Positions 8,005-16,469 of a stretch of 64,000 nt of DNA are shown here, in pieces. Position 1 is the first letter of the stretch. Each line of letters begins with the position of its first letter. Location of the stretch: NCBI GenBank assembly GCA_024644465.1, contig JAHEKY010000002.1:25774-89773 (forward strand), read 5' to 3'. Below the pieces are notes generated by a model that was given only the letters and a program-made list of their open reading frames with translations, did not search any database and was not told the DNA's origin. This DNA comes from Ilumatobacteraceae bacterium (GTDB lineage Bacteria; Actinomycetota; Acidimicrobiia; Acidimicrobiales; Ilumatobacteraceae). The position numbers were made by a program, and so were the translations under genes.

Positions 8005-8913
8005 ATGCGCGTCGACCCGCCCCAGCACACTCCGCCCTCCTCGGCAGGCCCGGGAACGCAACCGGCGCTGGATGACCTCGTCGACCTCCTCGACCTCGAG
8101 AAGATCGAGGTCAACATCTTTCGCGGCGCCTCGACCGACGAGGACCGCCAACGCGTGTTCGGCGGCCAGGTCGCCGGGCAGGCCCTCGTCGCCGCGGCGC
8201 GCACGGTCGACGAGCCGGAACGGCTGGTGCACTCGCTCCATGCGTACTTCCTGCGGCCGGGCGACCCGACGACGCCGATCCTCTACGAGGTCGACCGCAT
8301 CCGCGACGGGCGCTCGTTCAGCACGCGACGCGTCGTCGCGATTCAGCACGGCCGGGCGATCTTCAACCTGCAGGCCAGCTTCCACAACGAGGAGCCCGGG
8401 CCGGACCACCAGTTGCAGATGCCCGCCGACCTCCCCGATGCGACGACGCTGCCCGACTTCAGGACCCGGATGGCGCCGTACGCCGAACAACTGGGCGAGG
8501 TGTACGACCGGCCCCGCCCGATCGACGTGCGCTACGTGAACGGCGACCCGCTGAGCCGCAAGGGCAACCCGTCCGAGACGCAGCAGGTGTGGATGCGCGC
8601 CAACGGCTCCCTCCCCGACGACCCCGTCCTGCACGCGTGCGTCGTCACGTACGCGAGCGACATGACGCTGCTCGACACGACGGTGCTGCCGTTCGGCCTC
8701 GCGTGGGACAGCCCCGGGATGCAGATGGCGAGTCTCGACCATGCGATGTGGTTCCACCGGCCGTTCCGCGCCGATGAATGGCTGCTCTACGACCAGGTGG
8801 CGCTGTCGACGTCGTCGTCGCGCGGCCTCGCCGGGGGCGGCATCTTCACCGCCGACGGCAAGCTGGCGATCAGCGTCGTGCAGGAGGGCCTCGCGAGGAT
8901 CGGGACGCGATGA
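8005..8913 (+). CDS. tesB: Acyl-CoA thioesterase II
   Basis: 302 residues with two fused hot-dog domains, the usual TesB length (about 286). Blocks include RVFGGQVAGQALVAAARTV near residues 50-68, HSLHAYFLRPGDP, RDGRSFSTRRVVAIQHGRAIF and, in the second half, LDHAMWFHRPFRADEWLLYDQ followed by GGGIFTADGKL. The family hydrolyses medium- to long-chain acyl-CoAs to free acids in the cytoplasm. Its stop overlaps the start of the next gene (ATGA), suggesting an operon. Confidence 0.92.
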   Translation: MRVDPPQHTPPSSAGPGTQPALDDLVDLLDLEKIEVNIFRGASTDEDRQRVFGGQVAGQALVAAARTVDEPERLVHSLHAYFLRPGDPTTPILYEVDRIRDGRSFSTRRVVAIQHGRAIFNLQASFHNEEPGPDHQLQMPADLPDATTLPDFRTRMAPYAEQLGEVYDRPRPIDVRYVNGDPLSRKGNPSETQQVWMRANGSLPDDPVLHACVVTYASDMTLLDTTVLPFGLAWDSPGMQMASLDHAMWFHRPFRADEWLLYDQVALSTSSSRGLAGGGIFTADGKLAISVVQEGLARIGTR

Positions 8914-10241
8914 GCGGTCGTTCGCTCGGCAGGCTCGCGTTCGCCGTGAGTGCCCTCACGGTCGCCGCGTGCGGCTCGGGCGGCCAATCGCTTGACGCCC
9001 CCGAGCCGACGCCGCTGACGCTCGGTGACGACGGGGGTACCGGCTCGGACCCGGCTGCGGACGCGACGCCGGCCGGAACGGAAGTGGCGACGTCGCTCGT
9101 GCCGCCGGCCGGTGCCGACCTGCCCACCCGCCCGCCGGAGTCGGGTGCCGGAACGACCACGACGGCCTTGCCGACCGGGCCGCTGCCCGTCCCGACGATC
9201 CAGCTGTTCGACATCGGCCTGTTCGACACCCCGATCGCCCTCACGACGCATCCGCTCGACGAGCGGCTGTTCGTCATCGAGCAGGGCGGCCGGCTCATCG
9301 CGGTCGACGACGTGTCCGCCGAGGTCGTCGCCGACATCACCGCGCTCACCTCCGCTCGAGGTGAGCAGGGCCTCCTCGGCGCCGCGTTCCACCCCGACGA
9401 GGACCTCGCCTACCTCCACTACAACGATCGCGCCGGCACCACCGTGATCGACGAATACGCGATCGACCCCGTGTCCGCGGTGTTCGACCCCGCATCGCGG
9501 CGGGAGGTGCTGACCGTCGAGCAACCCTTCAGGAATCACAACGGGGGCGAGATCGCGTTCGGACCGGACGGGCACCTCTACATCGGGCTCGGCGACGGCG
9601 GGGCGGCCGACGATCCGCAGCGCACGTCACTCGACCTCTCGAACCGCCTGGGCAAACTGCTGCGGATCGACCCCCGACGCGCCGGCGACGAGCCGTTCAC
9701 CGTGCCCGCCGACAACCCGTTCGTCGACGTGGCCGACGCCGATCCGACGATCTGGTCGTACGGGTTGCGCAACCCGTGGAAGTTCTCGTTCGACCCGGCG
9801 ACCGGCGATCTGTGGATCGCCGACGTCGGCCAGGGCGACATCGAGGAGATCGACGTCGCGCGCGCCGGCGGTGGGCTCGCCGGTCGAGGCCTGTCGTTCG
9901 GATGGAGTGCGTTCGAGGGTGACGTGCGGTTCAACACCGATCAACCGGCCGACGGGCACGTGCCACCGGTGCTGACCTACGACCACTCCGCAGGGGACTG
10001 CTCCGTGAGCGGCGGCGCGGTCGCTCGCCGGACGTCGGTCCCCGACCTCAACGGGTGGTTCGTCTATGGCGACTTCTGCTCCGGGCGCATCTGGGGGTAC
10101 GACACGACGTCCGCCCCCCAGGAGCCGATCGTCGTCGAACTCGCCGAACTACCGAACCTCACGGCCGTCGCGGTCGGGGGCGACGGCGAGCTGTACGCCG
10201 TGTCGAACACGGGCATCGTCAGCCGGTTCGTCGCCGGCTGA
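8910..10241 (+). CDS. PQQ-type soluble aldose dehydrogenase-like lipoprotein
   Basis: 443 residues. A signal sequence ends in LTVAAC (Cys about residue 21, lipobox), followed by a Thr/Pro/Gly-rich linker and then a six-bladed propeller of the soluble glucose/aldose-sugar dehydrogenase family (YliI/Gdh). Diagnostic pieces are EQGGRLIAV, RGEQGLLGAAFHPD, RNHNGGEIAFGPDGHLYIGLGDGG (conserved His), YGLRNPWKFSFDP, WIADVGQGDIEEID and SGGAVARR. It is probably a membrane-anchored extracytoplasmic quinoprotein oxidising sugars; many relatives have no proven PQQ dependence. ATG 8910 overlaps the tesB stop and directly precedes the signal sequence. Confidence 0.86.
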   Translation: MSGRSLGRLAFAVSALTVAACGSGGQSLDAPEPTPLTLGDDGGTGSDPAADATPAGTEVATSLVPPAGADLPTRPPESGAGTTTTALPTGPLPVPTIQLFDIGLFDTPIALTTHPLDERLFVIEQGGRLIAVDDVSAEVVADITALTSARGEQGLLGAAFHPDEDLAYLHYNDRAGTTVIDEYAIDPVSAVFDPASRREVLTVEQPFRNHNGGEIAFGPDGHLYIGLGDGGAADDPQRTSLDLSNRLGKLLRIDPRRAGDEPFTVPADNPFVDVADADPTIWSYGLRNPWKFSFDPATGDLWIADVGQGDIEEIDVARAGGGLAGRGLSFGWSAFEGDVRFNTDQPADGHVPPVLTYDHSAGDCSVSGGAVARRTSVPDLNGWFVYGDFCSGRIWGYDTTSAPQEPIVVELAELPNLTAVAVGGDGELYAVSNTGIVSRFVAG

Positions 10242-10244
10242 AAG

Positions 10245-11639
10245 TCAGCCGACCCGTTCGAACTCGATCGTGCGCGTCGTCGGCTCGGCCGCGACGAGCT
10301 TCACGCGGACGTCGTCGCCCGGGTCGACCCGCCGGGCGGTGATGCGGGCGACGACCGCCGGCTCACACACCTGGATCCGGACGCCGCGATCGTCCTCGTC
10401 GGTGACGACGGCATCGAACTGCTCCCCGACATGGTCTTCCAGGATGATCGCCTCGGCGAGGTCGATCGCGGCGCGGTCCACCCGGTTGGCCAGACGATCC
10501 GCATCGCGCATCACGTCCGGAAGTTCGGAGAACGCTTCCTCGATCTCGGCGGGGACGGCGCGTCCGTTCGCGACCGCCAGCGCGGCCTCGATGACGTACC
10601 GGTCGGCAAGCCGGCGCAGCGGCGCGGTCGCGTGGCTGTAGGTCGCTGCGACCGCGGCGTGCCACGGGCGCGTGTCGGGGTCGAACGGCTCGTACGACGC
10701 CCCGCCGCTCGCCCGGCGCACCGCGAGCTGAAACGCAGCGGTCTTCGGGTCGTCCCTCGGCAGCGAATGCTCGAACTCCGTGAGCGATTGATCGGCGGGC
10801 CACTCCAGCCCGAACGCCCGCGCCGTGTGACGCAGCTGGCCGAGACGGCGTTCGTCGACCCGCGGCATCGTGCGGAACAGGCCGGTGCGCGCCGCGTAGA
10901 GCGTGTCGGCGACGGCCATGTTCGTCGCCAGCGACATCGCCGCATTCTGGTTCTCGGCGTCGTTGCGGGGCCGGAAACGAAGAGCGAACCCGCCCTCGGT
11001 GCGGACGACCTCCTGCTCCGGGAACTGGATCCGGTCGGCGCCGCGGGCCCGCTCACCAGCTTCGATCCGGCGCGACAACTCGGCGAACGCAGGCGGCAGA
11101 TCCTGCGACCTGACCGTCGAGTAGGCGAGCTTCGCCCGGTTGCGGATCATCGCCCGTTCGACGCCATCCAGCTGCACGGCGCCGTCGGCGGCGACGCGCA
11201 CGACGAAGATCACGGCGGGTTTCGGCGCCCCCGGCAGCAGACTCGCGGCATCCTCCGCGAGCCGCGGCGGGTGGAGGCCGGCGCGCCCGTTGGGGAGGTA
11301 GATCGTGACGCCCCGCTTCCACGCCTCGCGGTCGATCGGGTCGCCGGGGCGGACGAACCACCCGACGTCCGCGATCGCGTAGTGCAGGAGCACGTCGTCG
11401 CCCGCCGTCTCGATCGCGAACGCCTGGTCGAGATCGGTGCTGCTGGCCGGGTCGAGTGTGCGGAAGTCGACATCGGTCCGGTCGACGTGGTCGGAGTGGC
11501 GGCCACCGAGCGGCCGGTTCGCCGCCGCTTCGGCGGCGGCGAGTACGTCCGGGGGGAACTCGGACGGGATGTCGAAGTCCGCGTGGAGCTGTGCGAACCC
11601 CTCGCGGAAGTCGTCGAGCGTCTCGGCCGGGACCTGCAC
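10245..11639 (-). CDS. RNB-domain 3'-5' exoribonuclease
   Basis: 464 residues, nearly all RNB catalytic domain. FRTLDPASSTDLDQAFAIE (about residues 60-78) carries the Asp residues that bind magnesium, followed by YAIADVGWFVRPGD, IYLPNGRAGLHPPRLAED and YSHATAPLRRLADRYV. It lacks the N-terminal cold-shock domains of RNase R and RNase II and has only a short C-terminal S1-like tail, a compact form common in actinobacteria. It should degrade single-stranded RNA in the cytoplasm. It begins six bases after the mreB stop (11646), so the two are probably co-transcribed. Confidence 0.88.
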   Translation of the reverse strand: MQVPAETLDDFREGFAQLHADFDIPSEFPPDVLAAAEAAANRPLGGRHSDHVDRTDVDFRTLDPASSTDLDQAFAIETAGDDVLLHYAIADVGWFVRPGDPIDREAWKRGVTIYLPNGRAGLHPPRLAEDAASLLPGAPKPAVIFVVRVAADGAVQLDGVERAMIRNRAKLAYSTVRSQDLPPAFAELSRRIEAGERARGADRIQFPEQEVVRTEGGFALRFRPRNDAENQNAAMSLATNMAVADTLYAARTGLFRTMPRVDERRLGQLRHTARAFGLEWPADQSLTEFEHSLPRDDPKTAAFQLAVRRASGGASYEPFDPDTRPWHAAVAATYSHATAPLRRLADRYVIEAALAVANGRAVPAEIEEAFSELPDVMRDADRLANRVDRAAIDLAEAIILEDHVGEQFDAVVTDEDDRGVRIQVCEPAVVARITARRVDPGDDVRVKLVAAEPTTRTIEFERVG

Positions 11640-11645
11640 GCTGCC

Positions 11646-12650
11646 TTACCGACGTGCTCCCATGAACATCCCCTTGAGCGCCTCGTAGTGCTCGATGACA
11701 TGGCCGGCACCGAGCACGACCGCCTCGAGCGGCACGTTGGACATGCGAACGGGGACTTCGGTCTCGCGCTCGATCCGCTCCGCGAGTCCTCGCAGGAGCC
11801 CGCCGCCGCCGACGAGGTACATGCCCCTGACGAGGAAGTCCTGCGACAGCTCCGGTGGCGCCTTCGACAAGCACCGGATGACCGACGAGACGATGGACGA
11901 CACGACGTCCTCGATCGCCGATCGCACCTCCTCCGGCGTGAGGATCACCGTCTTCGGCAGACCGGTCATCAGGTCCCGCCCGCGCACCTCGGCCTGGTTC
12001 TCGTCGTGGGTCGGGTCGGCGGAACCGATCGCAACCTTGATCTCCTCGGCCGTCCGCTCGCCGATCGCGATGCCGTGTTCGCGACGGACGTAGTTCTGGA
12101 TCGCCGCGTCGATGTCGAACGATCCGACGCGCACCGCTTCCAGCGCGACGATTCCGCCGAGGCTGATGACGGCCGTCTCCGAGGTGCCGCCGCCGATGTC
12201 GATCACCATGTTGCCGACCGGCTCGTCGATCGGCAGATCGGCGCCGATCGCAGCCGCCATCGGCTGTTCGATCAGGTTCGCGTCCGCCGCACCGGCACGC
12301 CGGGCCGCGTCGGTCACCGCCCGCCGCTCGACCTCGGTGATCGCGGATGGCACGCAGATCACGACCTTCGGTCGGGTGAAGCGGCTGACGCCGACACGCT
12401 GGAGCAGCAGACGGATCATCCGCTCGGTGATCTCGAAGTCGGTGATCGCGCCGCCGCGCAACGGTCGAACGGCGACGATGTAGCCGGGCGTCCGACCGAT
12501 CATCTGCCACGCTTCGCGGCCGGTCGCGAGAACTTCACCGGTCTGGCGGTTCAGCGCGATGACCGACGGTTCGTTCAGGACGATGCCGCGGCCTTTCATG
12601 TACACCAGCGTGTTCGCGGTCCCGAGGTCGATCGCGAGGTCCCGGGCCAT
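11646..12650 (-). CDS. mreB: MreB-like actin homolog
   Basis: 334 residues, typical MreB length. Actin-fold nucleotide motifs are present: AIDLGTANTLVY (phosphate 1), VIDIGGGTSETAVIS (phosphate 2) and YLVGGGGLLRGLAERI (adenosine). MreB polymerises under the membrane to position elongation or spore-wall machinery. No mreC, mreD, rodA or pbp2 is adjacent; the neighbour is an RNase. An orphan gene may serve cell-shape control or be a specialised paralog (Mbl-like). Confidence 0.92.
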   Translation of the reverse strand: MARDLAIDLGTANTLVYMKGRGIVLNEPSVIALNRQTGEVLATGREAWQMIGRTPGYIVAVRPLRGGAITDFEITERMIRLLLQRVGVSRFTRPKVVICVPSAITEVERRAVTDAARRAGAADANLIEQPMAAAIGADLPIDEPVGNMVIDIGGGTSETAVISLGGIVALEAVRVGSFDIDAAIQNYVRREHGIAIGERTAEEIKVAIGSADPTHDENQAEVRGRDLMTGLPKTVILTPEEVRSAIEDVVSSIVSSVIRCLSKAPPELSQDFLVRGMYLVGGGGLLRGLAERIERETEVPVRMSNVPLEAVVLGAGHVIEHYEALKGMFMGARR

Positions 12651-12725
12651 CAGGTTGCCCCGGTCGTTCTGGTGTGGTGCGGCGTGATCATCGCGCCGAC
12701 AGTCTGGCCCAGCGCGACCGCCGCG

Positions 12726-12926
12726 TCACGAACCCTCGTCATCGTCGTCCGCTGGACGCTCGACGTTCTTCACCTGATCGACAGTGGGGCGGCGCGCCTC
12801 GGGTGAGAGCGCATCGATCTGCCGGCGGAACGAATCGACGCCGTCCGCCGAGGTCCGCCCGCGCAGGATCAAGCCGACGATGACGGCGACCACGACGATC
12901 GCGACGACGACGACGGCGACGATCAC
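12726..12926 (-). CDS. Small single-pass membrane protein
   Basis: 66 residues when started at GTG 12926, whose GTGA overlaps the moaE stop. The first 25 residues are a near-uninterrupted Val/Ile/Ala hydrophobic stretch ending in GLILRG, a signal-anchor, followed by a polar tail with an acidic end (ADDDDEG). A longer start at 12980 would overlap moaE by 58 bases and add an Arg-rich leader. I recognise no family. The position suggests co-translation with moaE. Confidence 0.55.
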   Translation of the reverse strand: MIVAVVVVAIVVVAVIVGLILRGRTSADGVDSFRRQIDALSPEARRPTVDQVKNVERPADDDDEGS

Positions 12927-13402
12927 TCGGTCGCTCCGACGGCGCTGGCGTCGCGGACCGGTGTCGCCCCGGTGCCCCAATCGGCGCCATCCGACCAGAC
13001 CTCGTGCTTCCAGATCGGAGCGGATTCCTTGAGCGCGTCGATCGCGAATCGCGCCGCGTCGAACGCAGCAGGACGGTGCGGTGCCGAGACGACGGCGATC
13101 ACCGACGATTCACCGAGTGCGATGCGGCCCGTGCGATGGAGGATCCCGACGCGTCCGACGGTCGGCCACCGCCGACGCAGCTCCGCAGCGATTGCCGCGA
13201 AGCGCGGCACGACCTGCTCCTCGTACGCCTCGTAGGTCAGGTGTTCGACGCCGGAGCGGCCCTCGGCGTGGTTCCGGATCGTGCCGCTGAACAGCACGAC
13301 GGCGCCGCACTCGGGCTGCACCGCCCAGCCGTACGCGGCCTGGACCGGCAATTCGTGATCGGTCAGCTCGAACCAGTCATCGCCGTCAACGGGTGCCTCC
13401 AC
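12923..13402 (-). CDS. moaE: MoaE-like molybdopterin synthase catalytic subunit
   Basis: 159 residues, the family's usual size. Blocks are GAVVLFSGTIRNHAEGRSGVE, LTYEAYEE, GRVGILHRTGRIALGESSV and IDALKESAPIWKHEVW, which carries the active-site Lys. MoaE with MoaD adds the dithiolene sulfurs to precursor Z in molybdenum-cofactor synthesis, relevant to the molybdenum hydroxylase at 1904-4561. No moaD or other moa gene is adjacent. GTG 13402 is chosen because homology starts shortly after it; the in-frame upstream ATG (13531) would cross into the divergent promoter region. Confidence 0.88.
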   Translation of the reverse strand: MEAPVDGDDWFELTDHELPVQAAYGWAVQPECGAVVLFSGTIRNHAEGRSGVEHLTYEAYEEQVVPRFAAIAAELRRRWPTVGRVGILHRTGRIALGESSVIAVVSAPHRPAAFDAARFAIDALKESAPIWKHEVWSDGADWGTGATPVRDASAVGATE

Positions 13403-13574
13403 GCCCGCATCGTAGTCCTGTCGCCACTTTGGTCGAGCCGCTGCAACACATTTGTCGGAACTTCGTCGCGTGACAGCCACACCTGCAGTTCCACCGGCCC
13501 GTTCCGCCGGCCATCCTGCACCGCGACCCACCCGCGATCGGCGCCGTCGCGATCAGCACTACGATCTCTTCGTT

Positions 13575-14117
13575 GTGGAGCGAGCACCGATCCCACCGCA
13601 CGAGCGACCGTGGCGGCACCCCTCCGAGCTCGGGCCGAGGCATGCCGAGCCCTCGCCCGGCGGACATCATCGGGCCGTGCTCTTCGCGAGCGGCACGCTG
13701 GCCGTCGTGATGGTCGCGGCGCTCGTCGTCTCGATGACCCCGCGGCGCAGCGCAAGCCCGCTCGCCGTGAGCGCGACGACCGCGCCGGCCGGCCCCAGCC
13801 CCGACGGGGCCGAGGCCGACGCCGCGTCGCGAATCGCATCGTTCCCGGCGATTCCGAGTGCGATCGCCGCAGTTCCGGTCTCGACGAGGCGCGCCGAGGA
13901 CGCGGCCGCCGTGCTCCCCGATCTCGACGACGAGGTGCTCGTCGTGACGGACCACGTCGCGTACGCGCTCGCCTGGCGGGAAGTCGCGTGGCTCGACGTC
14001 GACGACGCGATCGTGCTGGGCGCGGACGGCGCGATCGTCGCGCGGTTCGAAGACGGCCGCTTCGTCGTCACCGCTGATGCCGTCGTCGGCGCTGCGCTGA
14101 CCGTCACCGAGGACTGA
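13575..14117 (+). CDS. Membrane-anchored protein with PPHERPWRHPSELG motif
   Basis: 180 residues from GTG 13575. The N-terminus reads IPPHERPWRHPSELGP, a motif I associate with membrane-anchored trypsin-like proteins of Acidimicrobiia. One transmembrane helix follows (AVLFASGTLAVVMVAALVV, about residues 34-52), then an extracytoplasmic domain of about 125 residues rich in Ala/Asp. No His-Asp-Ser protease triad is evident, so this looks like a relative that kept only the anchor module. Function unknown. It is divergent from moaE; the 172-base gap between them holds their promoters. Confidence 0.6.
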   Translation: MERAPIPPHERPWRHPSELGPRHAEPSPGGHHRAVLFASGTLAVVMVAALVVSMTPRRSASPLAVSATTAPAGPSPDGAEADAASRIASFPAIPSAIAAVPVSTRRAEDAAAVLPDLDDEVLVVTDHVAYALAWREVAWLDVDDAIVLGADGAIVARFEDGRFVVTADAVVGAALTVTED

Positions 14118-14135
14118 TCGCTTCGAGGCGACAGG

Positions 14136-15122
14136 TCACCCGTTGCGACGGCGCCACCATCGCCGGCCGAGTACGGCCCCGATGATGCCGGCGGCGATGA
14201 CGGCTGCCACCCCGACACCGAGTGACAACTCCTGCCGACGCTTCGGCGAGATCATCGTCCACCACGGTGCCTCGGTGCCTTCGACGTAGGCCTGCTCGTT
14301 CGTGACCGATGGCCGCCAGCCCTCGGCGACGAGCCGCCCGTTCGACACGACCCATGGTTCCCTGGTGTAGGAGCGCAGGCCGGGCGGGATCGGGCCGCGC
14401 TGGAATCGCCACCGCAGCCGCCCGACGACCTCGGACAACCGCTCCGGCAGCGGGATGCGTGGCCGTTCGCCCGACAGTGCGCGGACCCGTTCACCCGCCA
14501 CCCAGCCGTTCGGCGCCACGTTGTAGACGCCGTCGAGCCGGTTGCCGACTGCCAGCACGACCGCTGCGGCGAGATCGTCGAGGTGCAGGAACTGCGACGG
14601 CGGGTCGTCTTCGGCGAACCGCGTCCCGAACCCGGAGACGAGTGCACCGGCGAGGCGCGAGGTGCCGTCGCTCGCCAGCGCGATCACCGGGCGCAGCACG
14701 CACGACGCCCGACCGACGCGACTCCGTCGCCACTGGTCGACGAGTTCCTCCGCCGACGCCAGCTGGCGAGCGAAGACGAACTCGTTGTCCGGCCGCAGCA
14801 CGGTCTCCTCCGTGAGCGGGAACGGGTTGTTCTCGTTGGCGCCGTACACCATCGCGGAGGACACGAACACCACCTGGTCCGCCATCAACTGCTCGGCGAG
14901 GTCGAGACTGGCCATCGCGAACTGCGTCGAACTCCGGCGGTGCCTGCCGAGCCGGTCGTAGTCGCTGCTCCCGACGTCGATCACGACGTCGGCGACGTCG
15001 AGCCCGAGCCGGTCGGGGTCGGCCGTGCCGTCCGCCTCGACGACGGTCACCCCGAGTGCCGCCAGCCCTGACGCCACACGCGTCTGCAGCGGCCCGGTCA
15101 GGCCCGTGACGACGATCGTCAT
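14136..15122 (-). CDS. NAD-dependent epimerase/dehydratase (extended SDR) with C-terminal membrane anchor
   Basis: 328 residues. The N-terminus VVTGLTGPLQTRVA is a TGxxGxxG-like nucleotide loop; VVFVSSAMVYGANENNPF matches the SDR Ser and Tyr catalytic region, although the canonical YxxxK is not intact (FARQLASAEELV occupies that place). HLDDLAAAVVLAV and GVYNVAPNG fit the substrate domain. The last 30 residues form a transmembrane helix ending in RRWWRRR, anchoring the enzyme at the membrane. Substrate unknown, possibly a sugar nucleotide. An in-frame GTG upstream is possible. Confidence 0.72.
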   Translation of the reverse strand: MTIVVTGLTGPLQTRVASGLAALGVTVVEADGTADPDRLGLDVADVVIDVGSSDYDRLGRHRRSSTQFAMASLDLAEQLMADQVVFVSSAMVYGANENNPFPLTEETVLRPDNEFVFARQLASAEELVDQWRRSRVGRASCVLRPVIALASDGTSRLAGALVSGFGTRFAEDDPPSQFLHLDDLAAAVVLAVGNRLDGVYNVAPNGWVAGERVRALSGERPRIPLPERLSEVVGRLRWRFQRGPIPPGLRSYTREPWVVSNGRLVAEGWRPSVTNEQAYVEGTEAPWWTMISPKRRQELSLGVGVAAVIAAGIIGAVLGRRWWRRRNG

Positions 15123-15263
15123 CTCGCTGAGCCGTGCCGTCGTGGCAACCTCGTCGATCAGTTCGGTCACGATCGAGACGCTAGTGGTGCCCACCTCGCT
15201 CTCGTCGCCCGCCGGCCCGCGCGCCGCGCCGACCCGCACGGAACCAGCCGTATCATCGGACCC

Positions 15264-16469
15264 ATGGACGATGGCAACGACGAAAGCGTCAACCCGTTCG
15301 AAGGGCTGCCGCTGTTCGGCGACCTGTCCCGCGCGCTGTCGGGTCAGGGCCCGATGAACTGGGACGCGGCACGGCAGTTCGCGCTGCTCGCCGCGACCGG
15401 CGGCGACATGGCGTCGATGGTCACCGGCGGCGGTACCCCCGTACCGACGGCGAACATCGAGCCCGCCGTCCGCATCAAGTACGCCGAACTCGCGGGTATC
15501 GCCCGCCTCCACGTCGCGGACGTGATGCAGATCCCCGTGACCGATGCCGAACCGTCGGTCGTCACACCGGAGCAGTGGGCGCAGCAGACCCTCGAGGCGT
15601 ACCGGCCGCTGTTCGACGACATGGCGACCTCGCTCGGCCAGACCGACGACCTGCCGGAGGACCTCGCGTCCGATCCGATGGCGCAGATGATGGCCGGGCT
15701 GAGCAAGATGATCGCCCCGGCGATGATGGGGATGAGCGTCGGGTCGATGGTCGGCGGCCTCGCCCGCCGGGCGTTCGGCGTGTACGACCTGCCGATCCCC
15801 CGAGCGACGCCCGCCCTCGTGCTCGTCGCTCCGACGATCGACCGGTTCGCGCAGGATTGGGAGATCACGCTCGACGAGATGCGGCTCTGGGTGCTCGCGC
15901 ACGAACTGGCGGGCCACACCCTGCTGTCCGTACCGCACATCGCCGATCACCTGCGCGACCTCGTACAGCGTCACGTCGGCGCCTTCCGTCCGGACGCATC
16001 GGCGATCACCGACAAGCTGTCCGGTCTCGAGAGCGAGCAGGCGGACCCGCTCGCGGCGATGCAGGCGGCGTTCGGCGATCCCGAAGTGCTGCTCGGCGCC
16101 GTCAGGTCCAGCGAGCAACTCGCGCTCGAACCCGAGATCGACACGGCGGTCGCGATGACGATCGGCGTGATCGACTGGGTCGTCGACGCCGTCGCCGTCA
16201 GGATGATCGGTGGCAACGCGCTGCACATCGCCGAGGCGGTGCGTCGGCGCAGGGCAGAAGTGTCACCTGACGACGTGTTCGTCGAGCGATTGCTCGGGAT
16301 CCGCCTCGGCGCGGAGCAGACCGCCCGGGGCAAGGCGTTCGTCCAGGGCGTCGTCGACCGTGCCGGCGAGAACGGGCTCGCCCCGCTGTTCAGCGACGCC
16401 GCCGCGATGCCGACCCCGAACGAGATCGAGGCCCCGGGCCTGTGGCTGGCCCGCGTGAACGACGCCTGA
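15264..16469 (+). CDS. Actinobacterial zinc-dependent metalloprotease (DUF2342 family)
   Basis: 401 residues. The N-terminal FEGLPLFGDLSRAL and NWDAARQFALLAATGG, with LWVLAHELAGHTLLS near residues 205-220 (an HExxH-type zinc site, HELAGH), mark the DUF2342/TIGR03624 family of putative actinobacterial hydrolases, some of which sit in F420 gene neighbourhoods. The Met-rich segment AQMMAGLSKMIAPAMMGMSVGSMVGG is a likely amphipathic or membrane-associating region. Substrate unknown. Its last 80 bases overlap the convergent MFS gene. Confidence 0.85.
   Translation: MDDGNDESVNPFEGLPLFGDLSRALSGQGPMNWDAARQFALLAATGGDMASMVTGGGTPVPTANIEPAVRIKYAELAGIARLHVADVMQIPVTDAEPSVVTPEQWAQQTLEAYRPLFDDMATSLGQTDDLPEDLASDPMAQMMAGLSKMIAPAMMGMSVGSMVGGLARRAFGVYDLPIPRATPALVLVAPTIDRFAQDWEITLDEMRLWVLAHELAGHTLLSVPHIADHLRDLVQRHVGAFRPDASAITDKLSGLESEQADPLAAMQAAFGDPEVLLGAVRSSEQLALEPEIDTAVAMTIGVIDWVVDAVAVRMIGGNALHIAEAVRRRRAEVSPDDVFVERLLGIRLGAEQTARGKAFVQGVVDRAGENGLAPLFSDAAAMPTPNEIEAPGLWLARVNDA

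Noticed and set aside
10431-12806. Long plus-strand open frame opposite the RNB and mreB genes
   Set aside because: Arg/Asp/Gly-rich composition with no motif; the minus strand encodes clear RNase and MreB proteins. High GC creates such shadow frames.
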